Assembly: GCA_900319615.1 (NCBI GenBank)
Contig: ONPE01000099.1
Location: 1-5,694 of the forward strand
Reading direction: 5' to 3'
Length of the DNA stretch: 5,694 nucleotides
From: an uncultured Eubacteriales bacterium
GTDB taxonomy: Bacteria; Bacillota; Clostridia; Oscillospirales; Acutalibacteraceae
In this document: positions 5,638 through 5,694 of the stretch, in pieces
How positions within the stretch are numbered: position 1 is the stretch's first letter
Layout: each line of letters opens with the position of its first letter
Position numbers and translations under genes: made by a program
Notes under the pieces: model-generated
The model's input: only the letters and a program-made list of their open reading frames with translations
What the model was told of the DNA's origin: nothing
The model's database searches: none

Positions 5638-5694
5638 TAAAGCTCCCTATATAGGAAATCACTGTCACTGGCTGTATATCTTGAACGAGGTAAG

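Noticed and set aside
5646..5655. CCTATATAGG palindrome downstream of the galE terminator
   Set aside because: Ten bases, AT-rich centre, no adjacent gene in view; easily chance.
5665..5694. Possible C-terminal end of a convergent minus-strand gene (LTSFKIYSQ then stop)
   Set aside because: Only nine codons are in view, with no recognisable motif; other frames are open too, so it cannot be supported.

Overview
The window looks like chromosomal DNA from a spore-forming (or formerly spore-forming) member of the Clostridia. A Ruminococcus-like Oscillospiraceae genome is the best guess. The reasons are a clear SpoIIID homologue, Gram-positive style ribosome binding sites (AGGAGG, GGAGG), sigma-A type promoters, fairly GC-rich coding DNA and AT-rich spacers. 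The taxonomic guess is inference; no rRNA or marker gene is present. I saw no mobile element, CRISPR array, tRNA or rRNA.

Layout. Minus strand, right to left: spoIIID (2202-2468), a DegT/DnrJ/EryC1/StrS-family PLP aminotransferase (713-1924), and the 5' part of an OmpR-type response regulator (565 to the left edge). Plus strand: a large membrane-anchored nucleotide-sugar 4,6-dehydratase of the PglF/WbpM/CapD type (2648-4552), followed 25 bases later by galE (4578-5591). A strong hairpin terminator follows galE (5606-5637). The last ~57 bases (5638-5694) hold nothing I can assign.

The 179-base spacer between spoIIID and the dehydratase is a divergent control region. A perfect-consensus sigma-A promoter (TTGACA-17-TATAAT) points right, and a plausible sigma-E-like promoter points left at spoIIID. 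It also holds three copies of an 8-mer TTATACCC and a perfect 22-base palindrome directly against the dehydratase Shine-Dalgarno. The 277-base spacer between spoIIID and the aminotransferase carries a good sigma-A promoter for the aminotransferase. A ~100-base leader follows, which can fold into a three-tier stem with a competing alternative hairpin. The stretch between that promoter and the spoIIID stop (2062-2201) has no feature I trust.

How the genes may work together. The dehydratase (predicted to make a UDP-4-keto-6-deoxy-HexNAc from UDP-GlcNAc) and the aminotransferase (predicted to aminate a 4-keto nucleotide sugar) are a classic two-step pair for UDP-4-amino-sugars such as the bacillosamine precursor. 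GalE carries the Cys typical of epimerases that also accept UDP-GlcNAc/UDP-GalNAc, so all three enzymes could draw on the UDP-HexNAc pool for surface glycan synthesis. A mother-cell sporulation regulator between the two halves of this pathway is the most suggestive contextual feature. A functional link is inference only.
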